NCBI GenBank assembly: GCA_905250075.1
Contig: CAJNOP010000873.1
Span: forward strand, 1 to 64,000
From: Rotaria sp. Silwood1
Lineage: Eukaryota > Rotifera > Eurotatoria > Philodinida > Philodinidae
Reading direction: 5' to 3'
DNA: 64,000 nt
Below, one piece after another: positions 61,556 to 64,000 of this stretch. Position 1 is the first letter of the stretch. The number at the start of each line of letters is the position of its first letter. The translations under genes were made by a program, and so were the position numbers. The notes under the pieces are model-generated. The model was not told the origin of the DNA. It did not search any database and was given only the letters and a program-made list of their open reading frames with translations.

Positions 61556-61624
61556 AGAGTGTGAGCGTGGATAGTAGTAAGTCCTCTATTCCCTCCAGTC
61601 TCATAGTACACTCCCACACTCACC
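61556..61624. repeat. Telomere-like fold-back, short arms
   Basis: AGAGTGTGAGCGTGG faces CACTCCCACACTCACC across about 40 bp. G-first orientation, imperfect. Confidence 0.55.
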
Positions 61625-61789
61625 CGATTACGTGTGAGCGAATTAGAAATGTACCAACGTTAAGTCGAACATGCATGATTTCCGGAAATATTGTTTATCG
61701 GTGTCAATGTCTAAGAACAAATACGCCCCTTTGTGTTCTTCGTTTTGTCTTATGCTTTGCAAGTGTTGCGTACATAAAGAAATCTTGTA

Positions 61790-61882
61790 GGGTGTGGGTG
61801 TGGGTGTGGATGTGCGTTTATGTATTTTCCTGAAAAAGACTCACATCAACACCCCCAACCCATCCACACCTCACCCACACCC
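61790..61882. repeat. Telomere-like fold-back with TA on both flanks
   Basis: The left arm GGGTGTGGGTGTGGGTGTGG is three exact GGGTGT units; the right arm ends CCACACCTCACCCACACCC. The spacer is about 30-45 bp. The dinucleotide TA directly abuts both ends (61788-61789 and 61883-61884), the clearest hint in this family of a transposon-like target duplication. Confidence 0.8.
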
Positions 61883-61884
61883 TA

Positions 61885-62488
61885 CGTATTGTATTATCGT
61901 TCTATCTTATACAAAAACTGTCCTAGAATTTACATAGAACGATGTATATAAGGTAAATCTTTTCAACATAACAACAACTGTCTCTTTCTTTCATATAACA
62001 TAGAAATAGTTCAATGTTTCAGTAGAAAGATCTGAAAAGTACAATCTTGTTTATGGAAGATTTATGAAAATTTATAATGAATAAATTAAATTTACAGAAT
62101 AATCTGCAAGTCAATAGTCATAAGACGGAAAAAAGCATACCCATGTTTGTGAGCCACAGAAATTTTTTGACCTGAAAAATTCCACCTTTTTAGATTGTTT
62201 AAAGACCAGACAAACAATAAAATAGGTAGTATTTTCTTTTTCTAATCATGTGTAATCAAGGATATCGTAAAATAATATCGGTTCTTGTCATATAAGCAAA
62301 TATTTGAAAGTGTGAGCGAGGAAACATTAAAAAACTACCAACTTACCACTGTGGAAATGATGAGTAAGAGGTAGTTACTCATTTTTCTCAACATACATGA
62401 GTCAAGTCTTATCAGTGACAATAATACTTGACAAGTATATATCAGAGTATTTGAGTCTAACGATATTCTCATTTCTCTACCAACAATT
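61885..62488. other. No gene seen
   Basis: AT-rich sequence; the frame at 62397-62579 overlaps the decayed ORF described next and is in a different phase, so it is not called. Confidence 0.35.
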
Positions 62489-62710
62489 ATGTCGTGTCGC
62501 AAATGTGGTTGCAAATCGTGTGTTTGAAATCCAGTATCAGCTGTTCAAAAAGCTACTTCTGGCGGCAATTTCCAGGTGAATGTACCAGGTAAGGGTGGAT
62601 TGACAGCCAGTGCAACGTTAGGCACATTTCCTCTGCAAGATAATAAATTGGATCAGACAATTTATCGTAACTGCATGTGTGATCATTATTATAGTTACCA
62701 TGAACAATGA
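62489..62710 (+). pseudogene. Small ORF with an in-frame TGA, unrecognised
   Basis: From ATG at 62489 the frame reads MSCRKCGCKSCV, then TGA, then continues without a further stop for 60 codons: NPVSAVQKATSGGNFQVNVP at its start, LTASATLGTFPL in the middle, DQTIYRNCMCDHYYSYHEQ at the end, followed by TGA at 62708-62710. The codon mix after the first stop is more balanced than the surroundings and looks coding. Either a nonsense mutation broke a ~73-residue protein, the upstream CxxCxC leader belongs to something else, or the stop is read through. No family recognised. Confidence 0.4.
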
Positions 62711-62941
62711 AAATATAAAACTTTTTAACAAATTATTTTAATCACGAATTCATTTTTTTTTGATAGTATTAAAAAAAACTAATTTTCTTCATATTAATCT
62801 ATAAATGAAGACATTTTTTTATATATACAATAGCGAATATGATTTAGCATGTAACTGCATATCACAGCTGCCAACACGCCACAAAAAAGCTACTTGGTCT
62901 GTAGTGTGTTGGAGGTACATAATAAAAAAAATTACGCAACC
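62711..62941. other. No gene seen
   Basis: Short AT-rich spacer before the next fold-back. Confidence 0.3.
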
Positions 62942-63005
62942 ATGAGTGTGAGTGTGGATACGAAAGAGACATCATTTCTATCACTCACGTCCACACCCAC
63001 ACTTA
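62942..63005. repeat. Telomere-like fold-back, well preserved
   Basis: GAGTGTGAGTGTGGA on the left and TCCACACCCACACTT on the right pair over about 14 bases, with further partial pairing inwards. Spacer about 30 bp. G-first orientation. Confidence 0.75.
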
Positions 63006-63466
63006 TCCGCGTCGGAATCTGTTCAAAATTGTGAAAGTGATTCAATTGTTCCTTCATGAGTACAGCTAACTGTTGCCTTTTTCTTTTTCTCTTCGATTTT
63101 TGACAAAAGCATGCAATGTGTTAAAGAGCTGATTTATACTTCTGATGACTTTATTCATATAAATGTCAATGTTCTTCTCTTTCATCTACACCGACGATGT
63201 TAATTTTGTCAACTTTCTTCGTTCTACCGATTTAAACGTCTGTCAACATAAAATTTTCCTAGCCACCCACGATGGCAAAATTCTTCGATCCCAATCTGTC
63301 TTTTTCTCTATGTAACGAGACAAATTGATTAAGTGTCATTTTTTTTAAACGACAACTATATAAAAATGTCATACAAAAAATGAATGAAAATATATCTTTT
63401 TAAGAATCCCAGATAACGATGTCATCCATGAACTCATTATATATGGCTTGGAAGAGTAATGATACA
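63006..63466. other. Possible upstream exons of the ankyrin-like relic
   Basis: Sequence between the last fold-back and the ankyrin-like frame. An acceptor-like GATACAG ends at 63466. No clear upstream exon could be defined. Confidence 0.3.
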
Positions 63467-64000
63467 GGTCGTTTGCTGCATTGTGTGGACATGTCGGTGT
63501 ATTAGAACTTTTATTGGCACATGAAAATTTTAATCAATCGATCAAAAATCAATGGGATTGCGCTGCCAAAGATGAAAATCCTGCTCACTTAAAGTTTTTA
63601 TTTGATAAAATGCCGACAATAGACAAGACCGTTACCATCAACGAATATAAAGATTATGTTCAAGAATCAATCGAATGGTTTGATACATATAAGCATGCCT
63701 ACCGAATCGCTTACGGGAATCACACTTATTTAAAGCAACGGTTAACTAAAGTATCCTTCGTTCGACCTGCAGGCGAAATCGATACTGACTGTATTGATAA
63801 AATAGATTTTGGTTCTGAACAAATTGATTAGAAACTTTTATTCAGAGACTATATGAAGCAAACTAGAGATAACGATGATCTAACGCCGCTTGTTCGTGCC
63901 TACACGGAAAAAACACCTTGCGTTGCCAAACTTAATCAAGATTTAACCAATGGTTGATCCGATTTTCGTTTTGAAATAAGCTTCGCAATGAGCAAGACAG
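63467..64000 (+). pseudogene. Ankyrin-repeat protein remnant with two in-frame stops, runs off the window
   Basis: After an acceptor-like ACAG the frame reads SFAALCGHVGVLELLLAHEN, a typical ankyrin-repeat helix pair, then a linker with EYKDYVQESIEWFDTYKHAY. A TAG at 63829-63831 interrupts it, but the same frame continues with LLFRDYMKQTRDNDDLTPLV and YTEKTPCVAKLNQDLTNG up to a TGA near 63954, and then goes on with SDFRFEIS. The 'RAYT-K-TP-LN-L' pattern resembles the entry segment of ADP-ribosyltransferase-type proteins that are abundant in bdelloids, sometimes behind ankyrin or TPR repeats; this is a weak resemblance. Two nonsense codons in otherwise coding sequence indicate a pseudogene. 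The right end lies outside the window. Confidence 0.55.

Overview
The window is AT-rich eukaryotic DNA from an animal. Its conserved genes carry metazoan domain sets (NHERF-type PDZ, p24/TMED, TBC RabGAP, rhodopsin-like GPCR, FDX2, NF-YC, LAP-type LRR). Most introns are tiny (about 45-90 bp) with GT-AG ends. Bacterial-, plant- or fungal-like genes sit close by, and TGTGGG-like G-rich repeats are scattered through the accessory parts. Together these suggest a bdelloid rotifer (Adineta/Rotaria-like). That is inference; no diagnostic marker was seen.

Layout. 1-8.3 kb is gene-poor and repeat-rich: a 12-bp minisatellite, a ~20-bp tandem array split by a 911-bp TTAA-flanked element, a decayed exon, and two direct copies of an interspersed repeat. 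8.3-9.2 kb holds an intronless orphan multipass membrane gene. 14.3-25.8 kb is a block of conserved genes: NHERF-like scaffold (-), TMED/p24 cargo receptor (-), TBC RabGAP (+) and a four-helix MARVEL-like protein (-). 25.8-33.4 kb is nearly empty. 33.5-34.9 kb carries a five-exon GPCR. 38.3-41.8 kb carries an intronless type II membrane protein and a bacterial-type aspartate/glutamate racemase that has gained five introns. 43.7-54.5 kb is a compact minus-strand cluster: FDX2, two tandem NF-YC paralogs and an LAP/LANO-like LRR gene. 55.6-64 kb is accessory again: many G-rich/C-rich fold-backs, a 922-bp TA-flanked fold-back transposon, an intronless GRDP-like (DUF1399) gene, and two broken coding remnants, one of them ankyrin-like and running off the right edge.

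The most unusual signal is a dispersed family of about a dozen fold-back sequences. Their left arms are G-rich (GGGTGTGGGTGTGAGTG-like) and their right arms are the C-rich complement. They resemble bdelloid telomere repeats arranged head to head. They are confined to accessory stretches (7 kb, 31-40 kb, 55.6-63 kb) and absent from the two conserved gene blocks. One forms the core of the 922-bp TA-flanked element.

The genes do not form one pathway. Exons were assigned by hand from splice sites and phase; every multi-exon model closes in frame except one LAP exon, which contains a 1-base homopolymer shift.
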